Shown here piece by piece: positions 50,721 through 58,944 of a stretch of DNA of 64,000 nt (position 1 is its first letter; each line of letters starts with the position of its first letter). The notes under the pieces were generated by a model, which searched no databases, was not told the origin of the DNA, and saw only the letters and a program-made list of their open reading frames with translations. Both the position numbers and the translations under genes were made by a program. Source of the stretch: Eubacterium sp. MSJ-33 (GTDB taxonomy: Bacteria; Bacillota; Clostridia; Lachnospirales; Lachnospiraceae); the NCBI RefSeq assembly GCF_022174665.1, contig NZ_CP076562.1, forward strand, positions 2,124,525 through 2,188,524, in the 5' to 3' direction.

Positions 50721-51812
50721 CTAATATAATTTCTCTGTCTCGCAGATCGTGCCGCCGCCAACCACGATGTCTCCGTCGTACAGGACAACCGCCTGCCCTT
50801 TGGTGATGGCGCGCTGCGGCTCATCGAAGACAACTTCAATCCTGCCATCCGGTAATGGATTTACGGCAGCCGGTGCTTCCGCGTGACGATACCGCACCTT
50901 TGCCGTGACACGGAGCGGTGCATCTAATCGTTCGATGGAGATGAGGTTCACATCCTCTGCGATGAGACGACGGGAGAAGAGATCTTCATTTCGTCCAAGC
51001 ACGACCTGATTTTTTTCCGTGTCAATCTCCATAACATACATCGGCTCTTTCAGGGCGAGACCAAGCCCCTTTCTCTGTCCGACCGTATAATGGATGATGC
51101 CCTTGTGACGCCCTAAGACATTGCCGTGGACATCGACGAAATCACCCTCCGGATAGACCTTGCATGCGTGCTGTTCGATAAACTTTGCATAGTTTCCGTC
51201 CGGGACAAAGCAGATATCCTGACTGTCATGTTTTTTCGCATTGACAAACCCATGTGCTTCGGCAATGGCACGCGTCTCACTCTTTGGCATACCGCCGAGT
51301 GGGAACTGGGTATGTGCAAGCTGATCCTGCGTCAGGGAATAAAGCACATAGCTTTGATCCTTGCCCGCGTCGACGGCTTTCTTCAACAGATAACGACCGG
51401 TCGATTCATCCTGCGCGATCTGTGCATAATGTCCGGTTACGACATAATCGAGCCCCAGTTCTGTGGCGCGATGATACAGATACTCGAACTTCAGATAGCG
51501 GTTACAGTCGATGCATGGATTCGGCGTGATGCCACATTCGTAGCAGTGTACAAACTTGTCCATGACCTGCTCCTTGAAATGCTCCTTGAAGTTCATGACA
51601 TAATAATCCATGCCCAGCCGCTGTGCCACGGCACGGGCATCCTCGATGTCGTCTAAGGAACAGCAGGTGTGCTCCTTGTTGATAACGATATCATCATTTT
51701 GATATAATTTCATCGTGGCGCCGATGCATTCGTAGCCCTTTTCTTTCATAAGATAGGCGGCGACGCTGCTGTCAACACCTCCGCTCATTGCGATCAATGC
51801 TTTCTTATTCAT
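50721..51812 (-). CDS. mnmA: tRNA-specific 2-thiouridylase MnmA
   Basis: The 363-residue enzyme makes 2-thiouridine at wobble position 34 of Lys, Glu and Gln tRNAs. It has the PP-loop IAMSGGVDSSVAAYLMKEKG at the N-terminus, a catalytic cysteine in GITPNPCIDCNRYLKF near residue 103, and the second cysteine in DSQDICFVPDG near residue 200. The C-terminal beta barrel (YTVGQRKGLGL) follows. CGGAGGAGCT precedes the start. It is monocistronic. Confidence 0.96.
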   Translation of the reverse strand: MNKKALIAMSGGVDSSVAAYLMKEKGYECIGATMKLYQNDDIVINKEHTCCSLDDIEDARAVAQRLGMDYYVMNFKEHFKEQVMDKFVHCYECGITPNPCIDCNRYLKFEYLYHRATELGLDYVVTGHYAQIAQDESTGRYLLKKAVDAGKDQSYVLYSLTQDQLAHTQFPLGGMPKSETRAIAEAHGFVNAKKHDSQDICFVPDGNYAKFIEQHACKVYPEGDFVDVHGNVLGRHKGIIHYTVGQRKGLGLALKEPMYVMEIDTEKNQVVLGRNEDLFSRRLIAEDVNLISIERLDAPLRVTAKVRYRHAEAPAAVNPLPDGRIEVVFDEPQRAITKGQAVVLYDGDIVVGGGTICETEKLY

Positions 51813-51912
51813 AGCTCCTCCGAAAAATTCCTTGGACTTTTCCTACCTAAAATAGTATAGTATAAATATTGAAAATATAAATAGCCATTGCACATCCGCG
51901 CAATTTTTCTAT

Positions 51913-51941
51913 ATCATAATATAGTATGAAGAGAATTGCAA
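51913..51941 (-). promoter_or_regulatory. Promoter candidate of mnmA
   Basis: On the minus strand, TTGCAA (51936-51941) and TATGAT (51913-51918) are 17 bp apart, giving a leader of about 95 nt. The 216-bp divergent gap is AT-rich with other possible boxes, so the choice is not certain. Confidence 0.45.
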
Positions 51942-52028
51942 TATTTGCGTCCGGTATAAAAAGCAGACCGGCAGATGCATCTGCGGATATGAGGTGGTTA
52001 TGATTTGAATAGATATTGGAGGCAGGTC

Positions 52029-52925
52029 ATGGGAACAATTGTAACAAAGACGATTCAGGCGGCGACCGCGCGCCTGAAGCAAAATTATGAAGAACAGAAG
52101 ATTTTTGACATGTCGCTGGGTGACTGCGTACCGGATCGGGATGCCATTATCTCGATTATTGAAGGACTGCGCACGGTCACATTTCCGGGATTTTTCGGTT
52201 CCGAGAATATGGCGTATGTGTCAAAGGATAATTTCGCCGGAAGCACACTGGCGATCCTCTATGAAAGATTATTCAAGCAGATTCGTGTTGCATTAAAATT
52301 CGACAACCGCGCTCTGGCAGATACAGAAATCCGTGCGAAAGCAGAGGAGTATACGTCGACATTTATTGCGAAGATTCCGGACATTCAGGCGATGATCTTA
52401 AAGGATGTGGATGCGGAGTTTAACGGCGATCCGGCAGCAAAGGATCATCAGGATATCATCCTTTCTTATCCGGGTATCTTTACGATTTTTGTATATCGGT
52501 ATGCACATGTGTTATATGAATTAAAGGTTCCATATATTCCACGTATTATGACGGAATACGCACATGGACTGACCGGAATCGACATCAATCCGGGCGCAAC
52601 GATCGGTGAATATTTCTGTATCGACCACGGTACTGGTATTGTCATCGGTGAGACAACGACGATCGGTGAGCATGTGAAGATCTATCAGGGCGTGACGCTC
52701 GGTGCGTTGTCAACAAGAAAAGGCCAGTTGTTATCGGGGGTGAAAAGACATCCGACGATCGAGAATAATGTGGTGATTTATGCGAATACTACTATCTTAG
52801 GTGGCGAGACAGTGATCGGTGAGAATTCGGTTGTAGCCGGTAACTCTTTTGTCACGACATCCATTCCGGCGAATACAAAGGTCGCTTCCATGCAGCCGGA
52901 ACTGGAAATAAAAGAGCAGAAGTAG
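52029..52925 (+). CDS. Serine O-acetyltransferase (EpsC type)
   Basis: The 298-residue protein converts serine and acetyl-CoA to O-acetylserine for cysteine synthesis. The helical N-terminal region is longer than in E. coli CysE and fits the EpsC group. The left-handed beta-helix hexapeptide repeats (INPGATIGEYFCIDHGTGIV, GETTTIGEHVKIYQGVTLGA, HPTIENNVVIYANTTILG) contain the catalytic His in IDHGTG. The ATG at 52029 has GGAGG six bases upstream; a TTG eight codons earlier is in frame but lies before that site. Confidence 0.92.
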   Translation: MGTIVTKTIQAATARLKQNYEEQKIFDMSLGDCVPDRDAIISIIEGLRTVTFPGFFGSENMAYVSKDNFAGSTLAILYERLFKQIRVALKFDNRALADTEIRAKAEEYTSTFIAKIPDIQAMILKDVDAEFNGDPAAKDHQDIILSYPGIFTIFVYRYAHVLYELKVPYIPRIMTEYAHGLTGIDINPGATIGEYFCIDHGTGIVIGETTTIGEHVKIYQGVTLGALSTRKGQLLSGVKRHPTIENNVVIYANTTILGGETVIGENSVVAGNSFVTTSIPANTKVASMQPELEIKEQK

Positions 52926-52936
52926 GGACGTAAATT

Positions 52937-53611
52937 ATGCAGACCAAAGATCATTTCGCCCTCGGGCGATATCTTGCACATGCATTTGAAATCAAAGAAC
53001 CAGCAAAAAGATACGCATTTGTGGTGGGAAATATCATGCCGGATGTCAACAAAGGCTCGTACATCCACGGATATTTTCAACTGCTGTGCGCCCATAGACG
53101 ACAAACGGACGCGGGACCTTTGTCGCTGAATGACCATCGGCGTATGCTGATCGGTGGCCATACAGCGGAAGGGTCTCGTTTTTTCGTCAATCGGATGTAC
53201 CGCGTACTCCGGAGAAAGAACCGATTGTCCGTGTATGATTATTACAGGCTTGGGAAAGCGATACATTATCTGGCAGACCGTTTTACCTACCCACATACGA
53301 TGGGGTATGCAGATGGATTTTTTGCGCACATCCGTTATGAAAAAGAACTGCATATGTATATGCGTGACATGTTAGCCATCCTGCCGAATATGCGTGTAGC
53401 AGTGGAAATATGTTTTGCGCGGACAAGCTTTAACAGCCTCTATCGTTCGTATCGGAGGGAACAAGACGGAATCGGAACGGTTTTGCACGATTGCTTTCAT
53501 ATTCTGGCGGTTTGTATTGCTTATTTGGAAAATATCTTATATAATAAGAAGGAAATAGGATGCAAAAAAAGTAAACATTCTGATATGCATACACAAGAAA
53601 ATGAAAAGTGA
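52937..53611 (+). CDS. Zinc-dependent phospholipase C-like protein
   Basis: The 224-residue protein lies 11 bases after the acetyltransferase gene. The histidines and aspartates of HFALGRYLAH, GNIMPDVNK, GGHTAEGSRFF and GKAIHYLADRFTYPHTMGY resemble the metal-binding pattern of the zinc-dependent phospholipase C/S1-P1 fold. No signal peptide is visible, so it is probably intracellular, unlike the secreted toxin members. The substrate is unknown. The 3' end contains the promoter for the next gene. Confidence 0.75.
   Translation: MQTKDHFALGRYLAHAFEIKEPAKRYAFVVGNIMPDVNKGSYIHGYFQLLCAHRRQTDAGPLSLNDHRRMLIGGHTAEGSRFFVNRMYRVLRRKNRLSVYDYYRLGKAIHYLADRFTYPHTMGYADGFFAHIRYEKELHMYMRDMLAILPNMRVAVEICFARTSFNSLYRSYRREQDGIGTVLHDCFHILAVCIAYLENILYNKKEIGCKKSKHSDMHTQENEK
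53517..53545 (+). promoter_or_regulatory. Internal promoter for the PAS-GGDEF-EAL gene
   Basis: TTGCTT at 53517-53522 and TATAAT at 53540-53545 are 17 bp apart inside the 3' end of the phospholipase-like gene, about 85 bases before the next start. Confidence 0.6.
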
Positions 53612-53631
53612 GAGGGAAGGAGCGTGTATGA

Positions 53632-55284
53632 GTGGACAAATCAGAATTTGAATCGCGTTATTTTGACCTGGTGGCAAATGCACCGGGCAAAACGTTTTTA
53701 TTTTATGGAAATATCAAAGAAGATACAACACGCTGGTCCGCATCGGCAGTGGAATATTTTGGTTTGCCGGGAGAGGTGTTCGGTGATTCCACGCGGGAAT
53801 GGATCAGCCGGATTCACCCGGAGGATGTGGAACAGTATACAGAGGATATCATGGAGCTGTTTCATGGTGTGACGCCGTATCATAACTGCGAGTACCGCAT
53901 CAAGAACGCACAGGGAGAGTATGTGTGGGTGAACTGCCGCGGGTATATGACGTATGATGCGGACGGAAACGCAGACTGGTTTGGCGGACTTGTCACGAAC
54001 ATGGGACATCGGACGAAGATTGATGCAGTAACCAATCTATGGACGCTGTATCAGTTCCGGAGTGAATTAAACCGCCTGCTCGATGACCACGCCCATGGCG
54101 GGATATTGATGATCGGTCTGGAAAATTTCAAGCGGATCAATGCAGAGTACAGCTATGAGTTTGGCGACAAGGTATTGGCGCAGATCAGTGAGAAGCTGTT
54201 GGAGGGTGTGCATCATAACTGCCACGTGTTCCGGATGGATGGTGCGAATTTTGCTGTAATCATGCAGGATGCCGGCGTGGAACGAGTTGTAGAATATAAG
54301 AATTTCGTTGAGGATTTTATGAAGAATCTCGTTGTCTCCGGACAGCCGGTGCACCTGCGGTTTAAGTCGGCGGCTGCATTCTTTCCGGAGGATGGGGAGT
54401 TTTTAGACCAGATACAGAGTAATCTGTTCTATGCGCTCGACCATGCGAAGCTGACGAATACCGAAGATGTTGTATTTTACAGCAAGGAATTATTTGCGCA
54501 GAAGAAATATACCACAAGATTGAAGGATACAATTCGGGAATGTGTCGAGGAAGACTGCAAGGGCTTCCGTATCGTAATGCAGCCGGTGGTGGAGACAAAG
54601 AGCGAAGAATGTGATGCTGCGGAAGTATTGCTACGATTTACACATCCGGAATTCGGTGTGATCGGGCCGATGGATTTCATTCCGATACTGGAGAACTCCA
54701 AGGAGATCATCCGGGTTGGTAAATGGGTGATTGACCAGTCGTTGCAGACACTTGACAAGTGGCGGGAGCAGATTGGACATATGCCATTAAAGCGTTTGCA
54801 GATTAATGTTTCTTACATACAATTTAAAGATCCGACGCTTTTGGATTACGTTGTGGAACGTCTGGATCATTACCAGATTCCGCATGATGCGATTATGCTG
54901 GAACTGACGGAGAGCTGTCGTGTGGAGCACACGTCATTTTTATCGGATGTTCTGCAGACTTTCAAGGATGCGGGCATCAGCATTGCGCTGGATGATTTCG
55001 GAACCGGATATGCATCACTTACAGTACTTAAGGATATCCCTGCCGACATGGTAAAGCTAGACCATACGATGACACGAAGCATCACGGAAAAGCCGAAAGA
55101 CAAGGCGCTGATCGAGTTCATCGTGAGCTATTGCAAGAAGGTCGGAATTGCCGTCTGTGCCGAGGGTGTCGAGAAGGTGGAAGCCCTCTCCATCGTGCGT
55201 AACGCGGGCGTTGAATGCATCCAGGGGTACTACTACGACAAGCCGCTGGAACTCGATACATTCTACCGGAAATATGTAAGATAA
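53632..55284 (+). CDS. PAS-GGDEF-EAL protein, predicted cyclic-di-GMP phosphodiesterase
   Basis: The GTG at 53632 has AAGGAG nine bases upstream; an ATG at 53628 in another frame is quickly closed. The 550-residue cytoplasmic protein has a PAS domain (about 20-130), a GGDEF domain (about 135-290) whose signature is replaced by MDGAN and so should not synthesise cyclic di-GMP, and an EAL domain (about 300-550). The EAL residues are largely intact: EVLLRF for the EAL motif, INVSY, LELTES, DDFGTGYASL, VKLD, CAEGVEK and IQGYYYDKPL. A phosphodiesterase with a PAS sensory input is expected. It may act in the same signalling network as the HD-GYP receptor at 45829. Confidence 0.92.
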   Translation: MDKSEFESRYFDLVANAPGKTFLFYGNIKEDTTRWSASAVEYFGLPGEVFGDSTREWISRIHPEDVEQYTEDIMELFHGVTPYHNCEYRIKNAQGEYVWVNCRGYMTYDADGNADWFGGLVTNMGHRTKIDAVTNLWTLYQFRSELNRLLDDHAHGGILMIGLENFKRINAEYSYEFGDKVLAQISEKLLEGVHHNCHVFRMDGANFAVIMQDAGVERVVEYKNFVEDFMKNLVVSGQPVHLRFKSAAAFFPEDGEFLDQIQSNLFYALDHAKLTNTEDVVFYSKELFAQKKYTTRLKDTIRECVEEDCKGFRIVMQPVVETKSEECDAAEVLLRFTHPEFGVIGPMDFIPILENSKEIIRVGKWVIDQSLQTLDKWREQIGHMPLKRLQINVSYIQFKDPTLLDYVVERLDHYQIPHDAIMLELTESCRVEHTSFLSDVLQTFKDAGISIALDDFGTGYASLTVLKDIPADMVKLDHTMTRSITEKPKDKALIEFIVSYCKKVGIAVCAEGVEKVEALSIVRNAGVECIQGYYYDKPLELDTFYRKYVR

Positions 55285-55313
55285 ATGAAACACACCATAT
55301 CAACTGCATATAT

Positions 55314-55522
55314 CCAGTATCGGTTCGAGTAAATACGATGTATTGAAACTAAGAAGTTCTAAATGTTCTGATTTATACTATGGTAATGTACGCAACCGCC
55401 GCCAATTCGCCGTCCATGGCTCAGTGGCGGCTTGTTTGAACGTCGTGTTCAAACATTGCTGTGTACTTACAGAACATTAAGAACTTCTAAGTTCCAAACA
55501 TATGTATGTTACTCGTATCCAT
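55314..55522. repeat. Structured palindromic element (copy B), homologous to 33053-33306 in inverse orientation
   Basis: The inner arms 55349-55369 and 55471-55492 are inverted repeats; the outer arms toward 55314 and 55522 pair less well. Hairpin b lies at 55398-55431 (GCCGCC/GGCGGC, 22-nt loop) and hairpin a at 55434-55454 (GTTTGAAC/GTTCAAAC). Read on the minus strand, the loop of b is identical to that of the copy at 33168-33201, the two hairpins are again two bases apart, and stem differences preserve pairing. It fills the 280-bp gap between the convergent genes ending at 55284 and 55565, where no ordinary terminator is visible. Confidence 0.9.
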
Positions 55523-55564
55523 GTGGTTTCTTTTTGTTAGTGTATATGCAAATTCCGTTAGCCG

Positions 55565-56365
55565 TCAACTTAGTCTTGACTTTACGTAGTTGAAATCTTG
55601 GTTATACTGGTTGTCAATCTTCTCTTCTCCGAACATGCAGTCCGTGAACATATCTGTCGTGTTTGTGCCCGGCGCTATGACGAAGCCTTCGCCGAAGTCG
55701 GTCTTGCCGAGGAAAACGCTCTCATAGAACATGTGATCCATATTTGTTACCTGGGAAGTCACGAAACGCTCCGGGAACTTCAAGCCGTCCGGAATACGAC
55801 ACTCTGAGAACATGTACTCCATGTTTGTGACATGGGTCGTATCGAAGATCTTGCCGAAATCAAATGCCTCCGATACGGAGCTCTGGTAGAACATGTAACG
55901 CATGTCCTCGACCTCCCTTGTATGGAAATGGTCGCCCAAAGAAAATCCCTTCGGCATGACGCAGCCCGCGAACATCAGGTTCATATCCTTGATGCCGCGC
56001 GTGTTGAACAATCCGCCGATCTGGAATCCTTCTGGAAGAGTTACCCAGGAAAACATACCACAGCAGCTGCTTGCGTTGATTGGAACTTCCAATCTACCAC
56101 CCTTGAAATCACGATAATTAAACTTTAAAATCTTTTTTCCGTTCCAGTTTTTCGTTGGCATAAAACAAGTTGGATTGTAGAGAACCCAGTGCTTGTCACC
56201 GGTGCCTTCCAAAAACCATTTATAGTTTGGTACACCGATCCGGTTTTGGAACCACATACGCTCGGAGTCATCATTGACATCGATAAAATAGGAATTTTCT
56301 TCATATACAAAGTGGTCACGACCGAATATTTTCTGACGTTCGATTTCTTCTTTTCCGGCTAGCAT
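55565..56365 (-). CDS. DUF285/BspA-type repeat protein without a signal peptide
   Basis: The 266-residue protein begins MLAGKEEIERQKIFGRDH and has neither a signal peptide nor membrane segments. From about residue 125 it carries four or five repeats of about 27 residues with the pattern N/D-M-x-x-MF (DMNLMF, DMRYMF, NMEYMF, NMDHMF, TTDMF), typical of DUF285 repeats usually found on surface proteins. AGGGGGTAATTTTA precedes the start. It has its own promoter. A non-classical location or an intracellular binding role is possible. Confidence 0.8.
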   Translation of the reverse strand: MLAGKEEIERQKIFGRDHFVYEENSYFIDVNDDSERMWFQNRIGVPNYKWFLEGTGDKHWVLYNPTCFMPTKNWNGKKILKFNYRDFKGGRLEVPINASSCCGMFSWVTLPEGFQIGGLFNTRGIKDMNLMFAGCVMPKGFSLGDHFHTREVEDMRYMFYQSSVSEAFDFGKIFDTTHVTNMEYMFSECRIPDGLKFPERFVTSQVTNMDHMFYESVFLGKTDFGEGFVIAPGTNTTDMFTDCMFGEEKIDNQYNQDFNYVKSRLS

Positions 56366-56444
56366 TAAAATTACCCCCTGTTGCTAATCAATTCGTACAA
56401 AAAATGCATGATTATTTGCATATTTTGCACAATAGTCTGTAATG

Positions 56445-56473
56445 ATTATAGCGGATACAGGGGGTAGTTGCAA
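56445..56473 (-). promoter_or_regulatory. Promoter of the DUF285 gene
   Basis: On the minus strand, TTGCAA (56468-56473) and TATAAT (56445-56450) are 17 bp apart; the leader is about 80 nt. Confidence 0.7.
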
Positions 56474-56485
56474 CGGCAAAATCAA

Positions 56486-57160
56486 TTATTGTGCAGATTC
56501 GGTCACGGTTTCAGTCTGTTCGATGCCGGTTTCATCTATTTTGTAGGAACCGCCCTGCTCTAACAGAGCGTCTGCGTCAACTCCAAGGTCTTTTTCAGCT
56601 TTCGCAAACCATACAGGCGTCTCATCCGGATTCGCCTCGTCAGTTGGGATATTCATCGTGTTGAAAATATATTTCCCCTCTGCATTGAAGATATACTCTG
56701 CCCAGCCATAGCTTTCCACGGTTCCGCCTGCGATGAGCACATGCTTATTTCCCTCGGAATCGGTGTAATCCTTCCGGAAATAGTCTGTGTCGCTGCACTG
56801 ATCGGTGATGTCTGTTTTCTCATCATTCAGATTTAGATACAGGCGTCCGTTCTCGGCGGTCGTGTAAGAAAGATCCCCGGTTTTTTCGATGGTAAATGTA
56901 ACCGAGTTGTCGTCTTCGGAGATCTCCACATTCGAGCCATCTGCCATAACAATGATTGTGTGCACGAGAGATTTCCCGGTCGCTGCGTAACAGATGCCGT
57001 TTGATGCGGCAAAAAGCATTACCAGACATGCGGCAGTATAGCATATGCGCCGGACAACACGCGTGGTGCGGCTGTGCCGGATGGATGTCTGGTTTAAGTT
57101 GATTTCCGCGTCGGTGGTCAGGCAGTCAAATGCCTGCTTATATTTTTCATGATTCGTCAT
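56486..57160 (-). CDS. Putative anti-sigma factor, single-pass membrane protein
   Basis: The 224-residue protein has a cytoplasmic N-terminus of about 40 residues, one transmembrane helix (about 39-59) and an extracytoplasmic beta-rich domain (TIIVMADGSNVEISEDD). It overlaps the sigma factor gene by 14 bases, the usual arrangement for a cognate anti-sigma factor. I do not see the zinc-binding HxxxCxxC motif, so it is not a ZAS-type anti-sigma. The assignment rests on context and topology. Confidence 0.65.
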   Translation of the reverse strand: MTNHEKYKQAFDCLTTDAEINLNQTSIRHSRTTRVVRRICYTAACLVMLFAASNGICYAATGKSLVHTIIVMADGSNVEISEDDNSVTFTIEKTGDLSYTTAENGRLYLNLNDEKTDITDQCSDTDYFRKDYTDSEGNKHVLIAGGTVESYGWAEYIFNAEGKYIFNTMNIPTDEANPDETPVWFAKAEKDLGVDADALLEQGGSYKIDETGIEQTETVTESAQ

Positions 57161-57632
57161 AGTTCCAATCCTCCTTAATTATCTTGCGGAGAGCAGCACG
57201 TCCACGGTTCAGGCGAACCTTGACGTTGCTCTCGCTTACATGCAGAATCTCTGCGATTTCTTTGATGGAATAATCCTCATAATAAAAGAGATGAATCACG
57301 GTGCGTTGTTTCTCAGGAAGCTTCATAACCGCTTCAAATAATTCTTCACTCTGTGAATCCGGAAAATTCAGCTCTTCCATATAGGATTCAAGGGATTGCC
57401 GGTGCTTCCGCCAGAACGACCGGAGTGTGTTCCTGGATTTGTTGATCGTAACCCGCATCAGCCAGGCACGGATGTGCGACTCGTCATCGTATTCCTTATT
57501 TGCAATATGGTATTGCACGAATGTGTCCTGTACGATATCCTCTGCATCTTCCCGGTTCTTGCATATGTTGAAGGCAATCCTGTATAAATGAGATTGATAT
57601 TCGTCAATCAATATGCGTATTGGTATTCTCAT
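57147..57632 (-). CDS. ECF-type RNA polymerase sigma factor
   Basis: The 161-residue protein has region 2 (LYRIAFNICKNREDAEDIVQDTFVQ) and region 4 (MKLPEKQRTVIHLFYYEDYS, KEIAEILHVSESNVKVRLNR), typical of the SigV/SigW-like ECF group. ACGGAGGATATGCTAT precedes the start. It is followed by its probable anti-sigma gene. Confidence 0.92.
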   Translation of the reverse strand: MRIPIRILIDEYQSHLYRIAFNICKNREDAEDIVQDTFVQYHIANKEYDDESHIRAWLMRVTINKSRNTLRSFWRKHRQSLESYMEELNFPDSQSEELFEAVMKLPEKQRTVIHLFYYEDYSIKEIAEILHVSESNVKVRLNRGRAALRKIIKEDWNYDES

Positions 57633-57671
57633 ATAGCATATCCTCCGTTTGTTTCAAAAGGCCTTTCAAAG

Positions 57672-57702
57672 ATTATACACATGGCAGAGGAAAAAGGTTA
57701 CA
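57672..57702 (-). promoter_or_regulatory. Promoter region of the ECF sigma gene, possibly autoregulated
   Basis: On the minus strand, TGTAACC (57696-57702) resembles an ECF -35 AAC motif and is followed 18 bases later by TATAAT (57672-57677). A housekeeping -10 with an ECF-like -35 leaves the sigma factor used uncertain. Confidence 0.35.
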
Positions 57703-57707
57703 AAATA

Positions 57708-57736
57708 TTGACAAATATAAAAAATAGTGGTTTAAT
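57708..57736 (+). promoter_or_regulatory. Promoter of the ABC importer operon, with nearby inverted repeats
   Basis: TTGACA at 57708-57713 and TTTAAT at 57731-57736 are 17 bp apart. GGTTTA overlapping the -10 is matched by TAAACC about 30 bases downstream, and GTTAACTCATTAAC (57768-57781) is a perfect inverted repeat; either could be an operator. An ATGGG/CCCAT hairpin lies at 57821-57839. Confidence 0.7.
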
Positions 57737-57861
57737 CGGTTACTGAAATACTTTATTGCACTAAACCGTTAACTCATTAACATATTAGTGTAAAAGAAAC
57801 AAAGAAACGAAAAGATAGAGATGGGACAAAGACACCCATATCGATGAGGAGGATGAAAAGT

Positions 57862-58830
57862 ATGAGAAAATTCAAGAAATTCCTTGCTGTTGCATCTGTT
57901 GCTGCAATGACACTTTCCCTTTGCGCCTGTGGAGGCAAGAAGGATGATACTTATACGGTAGGTATCTGTCAGTTAGTACAGCATGAGGCACTCGATGCCG
58001 CAACAAAGGGCTTTAAGGATGCTTTGGTAGAAGAGTTTGGTGAAGACGGAATCAAGTTTGATGAGCAGAACGCACAGGGCGATCCAAATACCTGTTCAAC
58101 AATCATCAACGGTTTTGTGAGCAGTGATGTAGATTTGATCCTTGCAAATGCAACGCCTGCATTACAGGCAGCAGCAGCTGGTACAGACACAATTCCGATT
58201 CTTGGTACATCCGTAACAGAATATGGTGTTGCACTTGAGATTTCCGATTTTAACGGTACAGTTGGCAGAAATATTTCCGGTACATCGGATCTTGCACCGT
58301 TGGAGAGCCAGGCAGACATGATCAAGGAGCTGTTCCCGGATGCAAAGAAGGTTGGTCTTCTTTATTGTTCTGCTGAGGCAAACTCACAGTATCAGGTAGA
58401 TACGGTAAAGGCTGCTTTGGAGAAGCTTGGATATACATGTGAGTATTATTCATTCTCAGATTCCAATGACCTTTCGACTGTCACAACATCTGCAGCGAAC
58501 GCAAGTGATGTAATCTATGTTCCGACGGACAACACAGTTGCTGCCAATACAGAGATCATCAAGAATATCTGTATGCCGGCAAAGACTCCGGTTGTTGCAG
58601 GTGAGGAAGGTATCTGTAAGGGCTGTGGTGTCGCTACACTTTCTATCAGCTACTATGATTTAGGTGTTGCAACAGGTAAGATGGCAGCGAAGATCCTGAA
58701 GGGTGAGTCTAAGATTGAGGAGATGCCAATCGAGTATGCACCACAGTTTACGAAGAAGTACAACAAGGATATCTGTGATGAGCTTGGTATAACCGTACCG
58801 GACGATTATGAGGTAATCGCAAACGAGTAA
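57862..58830 (+). CDS. ABC transporter substrate-binding lipoprotein (PF04392/TrpX type)
   Basis: The ATG at 57862 has GAGGAGG nine bases upstream; another ATG six codons earlier lies within that site. The 322-residue protein has a lipoprotein signal (AVASVAAMTLSLCAC, cysteine about 22). The binding fold has YTVGICQLVQHEALDAATKG, GTSVTEYGVA, KKVGLLYCSAEANSQYQ and TPVVAGEEGICKGCGVATLS, characteristic of the ABC_sub_bind family that includes streptococcal TrpX for aromatic amino acid uptake. The permease and ATPase genes follow. The ligand is inferred only at family level. Confidence 0.9.
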   Translation: MRKFKKFLAVASVAAMTLSLCACGGKKDDTYTVGICQLVQHEALDAATKGFKDALVEEFGEDGIKFDEQNAQGDPNTCSTIINGFVSSDVDLILANATPALQAAAAGTDTIPILGTSVTEYGVALEISDFNGTVGRNISGTSDLAPLESQADMIKELFPDAKKVGLLYCSAEANSQYQVDTVKAALEKLGYTCEYYSFSDSNDLSTVTTSAANASDVIYVPTDNTVAANTEIIKNICMPAKTPVVAGEEGICKGCGVATLSISYYDLGVATGKMAAKILKGESKIEEMPIEYAPQFTKKYNKDICDELGITVPDDYEVIANE

Positions 58831-58894
58831 TGGAAAAGCATAGCGAAAACAAGCGTATTTACTTGATTTTTGCTGTATTATTATAGTATAGTAG

Positions 58895-58922
58895 TCGGGT
58901 AGAGTTTTTCTACCCGATTTTT
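58895..58922 (+). terminator. Terminator between the binding-protein gene and the permease gene
   Basis: TCGGGTAG (58895-58902) pairs with CTACCCGA (58910-58917), followed by TTTTT. Partial termination here would give more binding protein than permease. A weak promoter-like pair (TTGATT, TATAGT) just upstream overlaps it. Confidence 0.8.
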
Positions 58923-58944
58923 GTTATATAAAGGAGAGAAAGAA

